DNA from: Sphaerospermopsis aphanizomenoides BCCUSP55
Lineage (GTDB): Bacteria; Cyanobacteriota; Cyanobacteriia; Cyanobacteriales; Nostocaceae
Assembly (NCBI RefSeq): GCF_001586785.1
Contig: NZ_LUFH02000055.1
Location: 1-43,212 of the forward strand
DNA length: 43,212 nucleotides
Direction: 5' to 3'
In this document: positions 1-7,523 of the stretch, piece after piece
Layout of the letters: each line of letters opens with the position of its first letter
Numbering within the stretch: the stretch's first letter is position 1
Notes under the pieces: model-generated
What the model was told of the DNA's origin: nothing
What the model saw: the letters and a program-made list of their open reading frames with translations, nothing else
The model's database searches: none
Program-made: the position numbers and the translations under genes

Positions 1-296
1 CTATACTGATTTATAAACTGTTTGACCATTTTTTAAACAATACTGAATATAAGAACTCAAGTAGTCAGTTAATAGCATCAACACATGAAGTTAACTTACT
101 AGATATAAAGGATGTTTTTAGAAAAGATGAAATTTGGTTTGTAGAAAAAGATAAATATGGACAATCTATACTTTATTCTTTAGCAAATACAGATGTTGAA
201 AATTTAGATTTAGTTGCTGGATATCTTAATGGAAGATTTGGAGCAATACCTTTTATCAAAGATTTAAAAGCTTTAGGTTGGAGCAAAGAGAAATAA
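1..296 (+). CDS. AAA family ATPase, C-terminal end only (RloA/AbiL-type partner of RloB)
   Basis: This is an open frame that enters from the left edge and stops at a TAA ending at 296, so only about the last 97 residues are visible. The segment reads STHEVNLLDI, then RKDEIWFVEKDKYGQS, then GYLNGRFGAIPFIKDL. This is the typical C-terminus of stand-alone AAA ATPases of the RloA/AAA_15 type: a switch-histidine region (STHE), the DEIWFVEKD strand and the GRFGAIP tail. The next gene starts one base after this stop and encodes a RloB-like protein, so the two are almost certainly one operon. Known family role: the ATPase of two-gene defence or abortive-infection modules. The Walker motifs lie outside the window, so activity cannot be judged. 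Confidence 0.8.
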   Translation, partial: ILIYKLFDHFLNNTEYKNSSSQLIASTHEVNLLDIKDVFRKDEIWFVEKDKYGQSILYSLANTDVENLDLVAGYLNGRFGAIPFIKDLKALGWSKEK

Positions 297-297
297 A

Positions 298-1059
298 ATG
301 GGAAGAGAAAGAAATGATGATTATCAGAGGATATCAATTGAAATTAATAGTAAATGTAGTCCAGATGGAAAATGGAAATTATATATAATAGTTGCAGAAG
401 GTGATAAAACTGAATATAAATATTTTCATGCTTTAAAAAAGCAATATGCAGAAGAATTTAGGATGAGTAATTTATATGTAGAGTTTATAGATAGAGAAGA
501 ATCTAAAGCGGGTAATTCTCATCCTGATATAGTCTTAGAGACTTTAGATAAATTTCTCGAAGAATTAAAACAAAGGTATCAACCTCAAGAAAATTATGAT
601 GAGTTATGGTTAATAGTAGATACAGATGAATATGATAACCGTAAAACATCTATTGAACAAATTTATCAAAAATGTTTAGAAAGTTCTCTTTATCAGCTAG
701 GATTAAGTAATCCATGTTTTGAACTTTGGTTAATTTTGCACTTTGTGGATTTAAACACGACTTTAAAAGATTGTGTTTTAGGAGAAACTTCAACTGAAAG
801 TTTACATGATTACATCTGGAAACATCCTATTAAAAAACGTCCAGGAATATGTAAAAGTTTATTAGCTCGTATTCATCAAGGAAAATTTCCTCAATATTAT
901 GAGACACTAATTGAATATATACCCAAAGCAATACCTAGAGCAAAAATCCTGGGTGGATGTAGTCCCAATGATGCAAATTATCCAGAGCAAAAAATTGGGA
1001 CTGAGGTTTATAAACTGCTGGAAAAATTAACACAACTTTCTATAAATATGGATAATTAA
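298..1059 (+). CDS. RloB-like family protein (TOPRIM-like defence effector)
   Basis: This 253-residue protein is the second gene of a tight pair: its ATG is one base past the upstream stop. RloB hallmarks are visible. Near residue 31 there is an E-G-D-K-T-E-Y-x-Y-F-H-A-L block (family form EGxxTExxYF). Near residue 106 there is LIVDTDEYD, with the acidic DxDE expected of a TOPRIM-like metal site. Near residue 137 there is NPCFELWLILHF, a very conserved family signature. Known role: RloB proteins are paired with AAA ATPases, were first seen inside type I restriction loci, and resemble AbiL-type abortive infection modules. They probably act on nucleic acid when the ATPase is triggered. That the pair defends this strain against phage is inference. 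The gene is markedly AT-rich with little HIP1, which fits horizontal acquisition. Confidence 0.85.
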   Translation: MGRERNDDYQRISIEINSKCSPDGKWKLYIIVAEGDKTEYKYFHALKKQYAEEFRMSNLYVEFIDREESKAGNSHPDIVLETLDKFLEELKQRYQPQENYDELWLIVDTDEYDNRKTSIEQIYQKCLESSLYQLGLSNPCFELWLILHFVDLNTTLKDCVLGETSTESLHDYIWKHPIKKRPGICKSLLARIHQGKFPQYYETLIEYIPKAIPRAKILGGCSPNDANYPEQKIGTEVYKLLEKLTQLSINMDN

Positions 1060-1066
1060 TAATTAA

Positions 1067-1516
1067 TTACTTGACCTCACATTCCCGTTTTGTGATAAAA
1101 TGCCGATAACGAAACATGGCTTCTAACTGCACTTGTACCAACCAACCACCGACAAATTCCACCCCATCACCTCCCGGCATAGAATAAGAAATATTATCAG
1201 TTAATCTCGTCTTTCCCTCTTCCTCTGCAAACTCATGACGATGTACCCAAGACTCAAAAGGCCCAGATATTTGTTCATCAGTAAACAGACGATATTTTTC
1301 AAATTCACTGTGACGTGCTAACCAAGTCAAAGGTAAAAGACCAATAAACAAACGGAACTCTGTAATAGCACCTTCATCTAGTCCTCCTTCTCGACGCACT
1401 ACTTGGAGTGGTTGCCAAGGTGGAGTTAGTAACTGTAGAATGTCTGGACGTTCATGAAATTTCCAAACTACTTCGACAGGTGCATTAATAATAGAAGAGT
1501 GAGTAAAGTACAGCAT
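1067..1516 (-). CDS. SRPBCC family protein (START/Bet v1-like ligand-binding fold)
   Basis: The protein has 149 residues, the usual length for a one-domain SRPBCC protein. The N-terminus (HSSIINAPVEVVWKFHERPD) is the classic first strand and helix of cyclase/dehydrase-like proteins. A later stretch with SGPFESWVHRHEF and LTDNISYSMPGG matches cyanobacterial members of the family. The fold forms a hydrophobic pocket, but neither ligand nor reaction can be told from sequence. It ends eight bases from the end of the convergent RloB gene. The same-strand CPXCG gene lies 18 bp upstream, so the two are probably co-transcribed with the radical SAM gene behind them. Confidence 0.8.
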   Translation of the reverse strand: MLYFTHSSIINAPVEVVWKFHERPDILQLLTPPWQPLQVVRREGGLDEGAITEFRLFIGLLPLTWLARHSEFEKYRLFTDEQISGPFESWVHRHEFAEEEGKTRLTDNISYSMPGGDGVEFVGGWLVQVQLEAMFRYRHFITKRECEVK

Positions 1517-1534
1517 GAAACGAAAACCTAAACT

Positions 1535-1723
1535 TTAACCTTCGTATTCACTATCAATTTCAATATCTAGTGTATCTTCATCAATTCTGACATACAAAAT
1601 ATTAGGACGACAACAAACCTGACAATCTTCCACATAACTTTGTGTCATTCCTGCACTCAAGTCAATAAAAGTAGTGTTTTCTTCACCACAATAAGCACAA
1701 TAAAACTCCGATGTATTTTGCAT
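1535..1723 (-). CDS. CPXCG motif-containing small cysteine-rich protein
   Basis: This 62-residue protein has two cysteine pairs: CAYCGE near residue 9 and CQVCCRPN near residue 34. The C-terminus is acidic (DEDTLDIEIDSEYEG). Length, spacing of the CxxC pairs and the acidic tail match the CPXCG family (Cys_rich_CPXG), thought to be a small metal-binding, rubredoxin/zinc-ribbon-like domain of unknown role. It lies between the SRPBCC gene (18 bp downstream) and the radical SAM gene (47 bp upstream). A short dispersed repeat (CCTCTGCG units) fills the gap on the radical SAM side. Confidence 0.8.
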   Translation of the reverse strand: MQNTSEFYCAYCGEENTTFIDLSAGMTQSYVEDCQVCCRPNILYVRIDEDTLDIEIDSEYEG

Positions 1724-1770
1724 CCTCTAACTCCGCGAACCTCTGCGTTGACCTCTGCGAACCTCTGCGT

Positions 1771-3402
1771 TTATTTCACTCCTGCAACAGAGCGAAAATG
1801 ACTCATTGCTTCATGCAAATGCTTTACTAGTGTAGACTGAGGTAAAGGTCCTTGCAAGTGATTCCAAGGTAAAATTTGCTCAGTAGACCAATGACTATAA
1901 ACGTAAAAATCTAAATCAGGAATTTTTCCCTTTAATTCCTTAAAAGCGCGTTTGTAACTACCCAAAGAATCACCAAAATCACGAGTTAATTCTAACAGAT
2001 GGGAAAGTCTGCGATCGCCTCTCGATAACAAAGCTTGAATAATAGACCAATTATAACTTTCAGGACGAAAATCTATACCTTGGGGTTTTAACTGTTTTTG
2101 TAAAAATTGCAACCGCTTCTCAGATTGCTTATTCACGCCAAACCACTGAAAAGGCGTGTGTGACTTCGGTACAAAGGTGCTACATCCCAGAGTTAACCGC
2201 AAACCAGGAGCAGCTTTTTTAACAGCCTTCATCATTGCCACGGTTGCATCTAAATCTTCTGGTTCTTCCCCAGGAATACCCACCATTCCGTATAATTTTA
2301 AACTTGATAAACCTCCAGCTTTCGCATTTATGGCAGCTTGGATAATTTCATCATTATATAACTTTTTATTGATGATTTCCCGCAGTTTTTCTGAACCACT
2401 TTCTACAGCAATTGTCAAAGAACGAGTATCACGTTTTGCCAAAGTTGCAGCTAACTTTTCCGTTACTGTATTTGTTCTCACCGACGCAACACTCAACCGC
2501 ACATCATCATATTTAGGTTGACTAATATAATCTAATAACTCTGAAAATTCAGGATGTTGTGTCACGGAAGCACCCAATAGACCCAGACGGTTAGTAACCT
2601 TTAAACCTTGTTCAATAGCGGGAATTAAAGAATTTTCCAAACTCGCAGTTCTAAAAGGTAAAGTTAAATAACTTGCTAAACAGAAGCGACACATTTCTGG
2701 ACAACTCCTCACCACTTCCACCATGAAAATATTTTCCCAAGCGGCTTTTTCCGTTACCACAGTAGAAGCAGAAAGAGTATTTCCCCGGTAAGTTTGCTTT
2801 TGAATAACTGCGGTAATTTCTGAAGAAATGGGATTTATTGATTTTATTTCTCCATCAGGGCTAGAATATTCAACATAATATAAACTGGGAATATAGATGC
2901 CAGGTACTTGTGCCAATCTTGTTAATTTAACTTCCCTGGATGCGTTTCTAACTTCTTTATAAGCTTCGATAAAACTCCCCAGTAAAATTTCCCCATCACC
3001 CAATAAAATCACATCAAAAAAATCAGCAAACGGTTCAGGGTTAGCAGTCAAAACCGGACCGCCACCAAAAACTAAAGGGTGATTTTCTGTTCTATTACTT
3101 GCGCGAAGGGGAATATTTAAAGATTCCAAAAGATTGAAAATATTCACATAATCTAATTCCCAAGACATAGAAAAACCTAGTATTTCTGGTTTTCTAGGAA
3201 GTTGTTCTTGAGTATCAGTAAATAAGCGACTCACCTGTAAATCATCACGCATCGCTAAAGTTGCCCATACCACTTGATAGCCAAGACTGGTTATTCCCAC
3301 CGTGTACTCATTTGGGAAAGCGAAAATAAGGGGAATAGCATCAGTTTGGGGAGTAGCGGGTGTAAATAAAAGGCGTTCAGAGTTAAATACAGATGATGTC
3401 AC
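1771..3402 (-). CDS. B12-binding-like/radical SAM protein
   Basis: The protein has 543 residues. The first 200 residues resemble the cobalamin-binding-like N-terminal half of this class (FAFPNEYTVGITSLGYQ, then VFGGGPVLTANPEP and LLGDGE). The radical SAM core follows: C234, C238 and C241 form the CxxxCxxC loop (RSCPEMCRFC) that holds the 4Fe-4S cluster and S-adenosylmethionine. A conserved AVESGSEKLR segment and a GIPGEEPED segment near residues 335 and 378 are usual in the family. The substrate is unknown; relatives include methylthiotransferase-like and ring-modifying enzymes. The only plausible start is GTG at 3402, since no ATG lies near it and homologues begin MTSSVF. No clear Shine-Dalgarno site is seen. 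Confidence 0.85.
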   Translation of the reverse strand: MTSSVFNSERLLFTPATPQTDAIPLIFAFPNEYTVGITSLGYQVVWATLAMRDDLQVSRLFTDTQEQLPRKPEILGFSMSWELDYVNIFNLLESLNIPLRASNRTENHPLVFGGGPVLTANPEPFADFFDVILLGDGEILLGSFIEAYKEVRNASREVKLTRLAQVPGIYIPSLYYVEYSSPDGEIKSINPISSEITAVIQKQTYRGNTLSASTVVTEKAAWENIFMVEVVRSCPEMCRFCLASYLTLPFRTASLENSLIPAIEQGLKVTNRLGLLGASVTQHPEFSELLDYISQPKYDDVRLSVASVRTNTVTEKLAATLAKRDTRSLTIAVESGSEKLREIINKKLYNDEIIQAAINAKAGGLSSLKLYGMVGIPGEEPEDLDATVAMMKAVKKAAPGLRLTLGCSTFVPKSHTPFQWFGVNKQSEKRLQFLQKQLKPQGIDFRPESYNWSIIQALLSRGDRRLSHLLELTRDFGDSLGSYKRAFKELKGKIPDLDFYVYSHWSTEQILPWNHLQGPLPQSTLVKHLHEAMSHFRSVAGVK

Positions 3403-3695
3403 AGGTTAATCTAAAAATTTAGCTATTATATAATTATAAACCAAATTAGCTCTTGTCGGTTGGTTTGACGCAAGTAACCCCAAAATTTTTACCAATTATA
3501 AATTATTTATAAATTCACATACAACTTTTTTCCTACATTCTCATCAATCCTTAGCAGATTAATTTCCTTTCTTCCTTTGCGTACTTGGCGTACTTTGCGG
3601 TTCGTTAAATATATTTTTTGGGGATTGATATCAAGCGTACAAAATTTAAGAACTCTGTAGGTTTTTAGCAATGCCAAACCCTTAACAATCAAATA
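3403..3695. other. Intergenic region with a dispersed CGCAAAG/CGCAGAG-type repeat
   Basis: There is no credible gene here. About 3560-3608 holds a run whose reverse strand reads AACCGCAAAGTACGCCAAG followed by TACGCAAAGG. This is a member of the short dispersed family that also occurs near 1733-1772, 17743-17788, 25719-25747 and 39240-39265. A 61-codon frame across it is produced by this repeat and is rejected. Confidence 0.5.
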
Positions 3696-3950
3696 TTATC
3701 TATATTTAATTTTCAACCAGAGAATAATGAAATTGAAAAATAAAGTGATGCCATTAGCTAAAATAATGGGTATAGCACCAAGGATAATCCCATAAATTAA
3801 CCACAGAAACAAACCGGACATAAAAGTAATCAGCATCACGAAAGAGACATCTTTTGCTGATTTGGTTTTCCAGGTTTGGAACATCTGCGGTAAAAAAGCA
3901 ATAGTGGTTAATGTCCCTGCAACTAAGCCTAAAATAGTGAGTAAATCCAT
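3696..3950 (-). CDS. SemiSWEET family sugar transporter
   Basis: The protein has 84 residues and three predicted membrane helices (about 5-24, 37-57 and 62-80), the exact architecture of bacterial SemiSWEETs, which dimerise to make one channel. The PQ motif is visible in TIAFLPQMFQTWKTKSAKDV; the family uses the PQ-loop proline as a hinge. The second helix (VMLITFMSGLFLWLIYG) and the third with an invariant asparagine (ILANGITLFFNFIIL) also fit. Known members carry sucrose or glucose down a gradient in the inner membrane. The gene stands alone; the next upstream gene is divergent and 430 bp away. Confidence 0.9.
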   Translation of the reverse strand: MDLLTILGLVAGTLTTIAFLPQMFQTWKTKSAKDVSFVMLITFMSGLFLWLIYGIILGAIPIILANGITLFFNFIILWLKIKYR

Positions 3951-4379
3951 TTGTAGTCATTGATGCTAAATTCTAACATAGAATATACCATGTTAATAAT
4001 AATTATACTTACCATTACCCGGCATCTATAAAAGATACATAGGGTGTGTTGTTGAAGATTCTTTACACTCTTCTTTTTCACCTTCTATAACAATCCCCTG
4101 TTGATTAATATTTATTAAATATTAAGCAAATATGAATTTTGTAAGGGGCTGCTAGATAATTGCATTTAGCTGTCTTAATTTTTCTTTGTCACGAAAAATA
4201 AGGTTTGAGGCTAATAAACAGGAAACAGTAAACCAATGGTATTTATGAGAATTGCGAACTTGAAAATTTGTCAAACGTACTACAGCTTATTAAAATCCAG
4301 CGATTTAAAGTAAAGCATACAAAGAGCAGAGCATTTCGCTACAGTTACAAAGGCATTATACGATACAGGAGGATATATT
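3951..4379. other. Divergent intergenic region, no gene seen
   Basis: This 429-bp AT-rich space separates the minus-strand SemiSWEET gene from the plus-strand gene at 4380. I see no open frame with coding character and no strong hairpin with a T-run. The right end carries a good Shine-Dalgarno site (AGGAGG at 4368-4373). A TATACG element near 4357 is too close to the start to be trusted as a -10 box. Confidence 0.4.
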
Positions 4380-4853
4380 ATGTCTAAGCTTAAAACGCTA
4401 GTGCATTATTACGAAATTCCGTCTGTACCTTGGATTGGAGGTGGAGATCCAGACGTATATACCAAACCAGGACGCAAAACAAGAATGATTCTTGAAGCTA
4501 ATAATTTAAGAGTTAGAGAAGATGGAAAAGCTCTTCTAATTCATATTGCTTATGATGTCAAAGAAATGCGAAGTAATTATACGCATCTTCGCTATGAGGG
4601 TGATGTTACTATTCCCGTGCCACTTGATTGGAAAGCAAAAGTTTTAAAATTTGCTGACGTAGAGGACTTCTATTTACAGACAAGCTTTGTTGGTGAAAAT
4701 CATCAGTGGAATGAAATAATCATGAATGTTCCCAATTCAGTTATTCAAAGTGCGCGAGCAAGGATTGATGGACATGGTAATGATGATCAAGGTAACGCAT
4801 CACTGCAAGTTACGTTTAAAATTCCTGTGTTGGTTGAAGACCGCTTTACTTGA
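4380..4853 (+). CDS. Hypothetical protein, probably beta-rich
   Basis: I do not recognise this 157-residue protein. It begins MSKLKTLVHYYEIPSVPW, has no signal peptide and no membrane segment, and contains alternating polar/hydrophobic stretches suggestive of a beta-sandwich (ALLIHIAYDV, GDVTIPVPL, SLQVTFKIPVLVED). An aromatic, Gly/Asp-rich segment (PWIGGGDPDVYTKPG) lies near residue 17. The ATG is preceded by ACAGGAGGATATATT, a near-perfect Shine-Dalgarno site with about six bases of spacing, one of the strongest in the window, which suggests efficient translation. It stands alone between long non-coding gaps, so context gives no clue to function. Confidence 0.6.
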   Translation: MSKLKTLVHYYEIPSVPWIGGGDPDVYTKPGRKTRMILEANNLRVREDGKALLIHIAYDVKEMRSNYTHLRYEGDVTIPVPLDWKAKVLKFADVEDFYLQTSFVGENHQWNEIIMNVPNSVIQSARARIDGHGNDDQGNASLQVTFKIPVLVEDRFT

Positions 4854-5218
4854 TAATATATGAGCTTTTCAGTCTTGTCTTAACAACCAGAATTTTCCTT
4901 TACTCAAACTAAGCTGTAATGCACATATCGGTGTTGTTGAATATGTAATGATTTTTATGCAATTACTTACAACAAAAGTACTTGTTCCGGTTTTAAAAAT
5001 GCTTAATTTCATTACCTAATTAGCAATGCCTAAGATGACCTAAAAAGTTCAAGGCTTTTGAAGAAGCACCATTGGTGTGCATTTTGGGTCTGATCAATCA
5101 AAAAATTTGGGGATAACGAATAACTAAAACTATTCCCTATTCCCTATTCCCTCTTCCCTATTAATAGCCCTCACAGATAACTTTTATGGCTTACGCCACG
5201 CTCCGCTATCAGCAAACC
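4854..5218. other. Intergenic region with a heptamer repeat and a dispersed 25-bp repeat
   Basis: This space holds no gene. It contains a seven-base tandem array at 5131-5162 (annotated separately). At 5186-5210 it contains a 25-bp sequence beginning ATGGCTTACGCCACGCT that recurs at 11021-11045 with one difference. Confidence 0.5.
5131..5162. repeat. STRR: heptamer TATTCCC x about 4.5
   Basis: Three perfect TATTCCC units, one variant (TCTTCCC) and a partial unit lie in tandem. It is one of six heptamer arrays in the window. Confidence 0.85.
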
Positions 5219-5470
5219 CTATTTAACAGAATAACTACCATAACAATTTTGATAGTAAGCCAAAATTTGTTGAATCCGTTCTTCATTAGTATTTGGTTGC
5301 CAAGAAACAGACAAGTAAGCAATTTGACTTTGATTGTAATCAAAATCAGAAGAAGTTTGGGGAATTAAATCAACATCTACCCCTTCTACTTGACGCAAAT
5401 GTGATGCTATTTCCCGATACACAGCCAAAGGTAAATTAGTAAATTCAATTTTTTTCTGAGTCATTTCCAT
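5219..5470 (-). CDS. Conserved-looking small hypothetical protein
   Basis: This protein of about 83 residues is acidic to neutral, with no membrane segment and no motif I recognise. The core reads KIEFTNLPLAVYREIASHL, followed by a QVEGVDVDLIPQ segment and YLSVSWQP, a pattern of alternating helix and strand typical of a small soluble domain. The frame is open back to 5503, but the first residues there are unlike the rest. I prefer the ATG at 5470 or the one two codons later at 5464, which has a weak GGAA before it. The neighbour upstream on the same strand is the lipoprotein gene, separated by a terminator-like hairpin, so this gene probably has its own promoter. Confidence 0.6.
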   Translation of the reverse strand: MEMTQKKIEFTNLPLAVYREIASHLRQVEGVDVDLIPQTSSDFDYNQSQIAYLSVSWQPNTNEERIQQILAYYQNCYGSYSVK

Positions 5471-5648
5471 AGAAATAATATAAAACCGGAAATATCCGGT
5501 CATTAAATCTTATTGTTTGTTTTTTGGCAACCGTGTATAGCTATAGTCGGTAACAGTGAACAGGTGACAGGTGACAATGCTAAAAGTTTTTTGGTGTCTT
5601 TTGTTTTATCATCCGTTGCTACATATTCAGCAAAAACTCAGTTAAATT

Positions 5649-5689
5649 AACCTGATTTTTGAGATTGCTCACCGCATTAAAATCAGGTT
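5649..5689 (-). terminator. Terminator-like 11-bp inverted repeat after the lipoprotein gene
   Basis: AACCTGATTTT at 5649-5659 and AAAATCAGGTT at 5679-5689 are perfect inverted repeats with a 19-base loop, starting 23 bases past the lipoprotein stop codon. There is no long T-run, so it may act as a 3-prime stabilising hairpin rather than a classic terminator. Confidence 0.45.
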
Positions 5690-5711
5690 TAAAGTTGATA
5701 TTTCACAACAT

Positions 5712-6581
5712 TTACAATGGTGTACCCATCGAAATCGCACTACTAGCAGCAGTCTTAGAAGGCTCAGAGACGGGTTTTTCTCCTACACCTTTTGCTACTT
5801 CAATACCGTATTGTTCAAAAATCACAATAGGATTAGAACCACCGTTCATTTCAATCCGTTTAATCAAAACCCCATTACCTAATCTTTGTCCCGCTTGAAC
5901 ATAGCGACTGGTTGGCTCTTCTGGTACTTTAATAATTGCCTGGGGTTGTCTACCAATTAAAACTACACCACTAACTACAACTGCTCTTGCAGTTTCCGGT
6001 TGTGGCTGTGGTGGTAGTACAGGCGTGATTTTGGGATTGGGAACAGGTTGAGGTAAAACTTTAGGCAGTTGTGACACTACAGGAGGCTTGGGTTTAGGTA
6101 CAGTGGCAATTGTTCCAGTAGTACCACCAGGTCTTCCTACTCCGTTGGGAGTTGTTGGTAATTGTCCACCACCAGGTGTATTTACTCCTGTGGAACCTGT
6201 TTGTGGTTTTTGTGTAGTGGGAAGGGGAGGTAATGTAGGAACTGGCCTGGTGCTGGATATCGTCAGCGGAGTAGTTCCTTGACCAATTGGAGGTTTAACA
6301 ATTTCTGCAAATGGGTCGCGTCTACCTGGTTGTATAATTTTTTGCTGCAAATCTATATTTGTAGATGGAATTAAATCATTACCCCCTGCAACAGTGGTGC
6401 TTTTCACAGGAGGAGATACCAGAGGACTGGGAAAAGGCGCTGGTGATGGTGGTGTCTGGGCTGTATCTTGGGGAGTTGGGGCAGGAGGAGTGTTAGTAGC
6501 TTCTGGTGTTTCTCCAATAGTACAACCTGCGATCGCCAAAGTTAAAATAGCCGTAGCTGTAATTTGCGAATTTATACCCAT
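5712..6581 (-). CDS. Proline-rich lipoprotein, hypothetical
   Basis: From the ATG at 6581 the protein begins MGINSQITATAILTLAIAGC. A short hydrophobic stretch ends in a lipobox (L-A-I-A-G-C), so the cysteine would be lipidated after signal peptidase II cleavage. The frame is open upstream to 6629, but the extra 16 residues would spoil the signal peptide. Residues about 25-190 are low-complexity and rich in Pro, Thr and Gln, probably a flexible periplasmic linker. The last 90 residues form a small domain (AVVVSGVVLIGRQPQAIIKV, then YVQAGQRLGNGVLIKRIE, then PIVIFEQYGIEVAKGVG). This resembles the periplasmic small-domain proteins of secretion/pilus systems (PilP-like strands), but I could not confirm that. 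It lies downstream of sigF on the same strand. Confidence 0.7.
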   Translation of the reverse strand: MGINSQITATAILTLAIAGCTIGETPEATNTPPAPTPQDTAQTPPSPAPFPSPLVSPPVKSTTVAGGNDLIPSTNIDLQQKIIQPGRRDPFAEIVKPPIGQGTTPLTISSTRPVPTLPPLPTTQKPQTGSTGVNTPGGGQLPTTPNGVGRPGGTTGTIATVPKPKPPVVSQLPKVLPQPVPNPKITPVLPPQPQPETARAVVVSGVVLIGRQPQAIIKVPEEPTSRYVQAGQRLGNGVLIKRIEMNGGSNPIVIFEQYGIEVAKGVGEKPVSEPSKTAASSAISMGTPL

Positions 6582-6746
6582 TAGCTGTTCTCGAAAGCTA
6601 TAGGAAAGTTTACTTGTGGTAGTCAACACACTTGAAGTTAATATTCAAAGCGAAGACTGTTTAATTTATAACCTACATTTTGACATTTCGCAGCTTATTT
6701 TTAATACAGTCAGGCCAGCAAAACCACAGCTTGAGCTTGTTTGCTG

Positions 6747-7523
6747 TTAATCTTCTCCGACACCCATCAGATGTTTCAATAAATCCAGACCTTTTTTGAC
6801 TCTTCGAGATACCGTAACTACACTAATACCTAAATGTTCTGCAACTTGCTTCTGAGTCAAATCATGCAAAAATACACACTCTAAAACCTCACGGGTACGA
6901 TTCTCTAACTGTACCAGTGCTAGTTGCAGACGAATTTGATCCTCTTGAGCCAGTTGAAAACTGCGGTAATGAGGATCTGGAACTAGTTCACCCAAGCTAG
7001 TAGAGCCTTCTTCTCCATCTTGTATAGGCACATCCAGACTCAAAGGGGAGCGGTTCACCCAAGCTAATTTAATCTCTTGCCATTCGCTAACAGGGATATT
7101 TAGCACTGCTGCTATTTCTGCATCAGTAGGTTGACGATTGTATTTTTCGCGTAAAGAACGGGAAACTCCTATTGCTTGCTGTTGTAGTGCCAACCAGCGC
7201 CGGGGGATTCGCATAGTAACACCTTTATCTCGCAGGTAGTGTTGAATTTCCCCGCGAATATAAGGAATAGCATAAGAACTAAAGGCATTACCTTTGGAAA
7301 GTTCAAATTTTTCAATAGCCCTAATTAAACCTAAACAGCCGACCTGGATCAAATCTTCGTAGCTTTCTTGACATTGATTGATCCAGTAGTGAGCTTCTTT
7401 TCTCACCAGTCCAAAATTTAGTTTCACCAGTTGATTGCGAATACGTTCGGAAGGACACTGCTGATACTCTCGCAATAACTGGGAAATCTCATGTTTCAGT
7501 TCGTTCGTGGCTGTAGTAGACAT
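6747..7523 (-). CDS. sigF: RNA polymerase sigma factor, group 3, SigF-type
   Basis: The protein has about 258 residues from the ATG at 7523; a TTG seven codons further upstream is possible but has no ribosome site. Region 2 is clear (LVKLNFGLVRKEAHYW, then YEDLIQVGCLGLIRAIEKF and FSSYAIPYIRGEIQHYLRD). Region 3 follows (RIPRRWLALQQQ, with PTDAEIAAVLNI). Region 4 ends with a helix-turn-helix (LTQKQVAEHLGISVVTVSRR). There is no N-terminal region 1.1, which separates it from the primary sigma factor. The arrangement and length match the SigF/SigB-like sigma of cyanobacteria, known to control pilus, motility and envelope genes. The protein could be held by an anti-sigma factor, but none is encoded nearby. 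A proline-rich lipoprotein gene follows on the same strand. Confidence 0.85.
   Translation of the reverse strand: MSTTATNELKHEISQLLREYQQCPSERIRNQLVKLNFGLVRKEAHYWINQCQESYEDLIQVGCLGLIRAIEKFELSKGNAFSSYAIPYIRGEIQHYLRDKGVTMRIPRRWLALQQQAIGVSRSLREKYNRQPTDAEIAAVLNIPVSEWQEIKLAWVNRSPLSLDVPIQDGEEGSTSLGELVPDPHYRSFQLAQEDQIRLQLALVQLENRTREVLECVFLHDLTQKQVAEHLGISVVTVSRRVKKGLDLLKHLMGVGED

Noticed and set aside
3507-3692. 61-codon minus-strand frame
   Set aside because: Made by a dispersed CGCAAAG-type repeat; no ribosome site, no domain.
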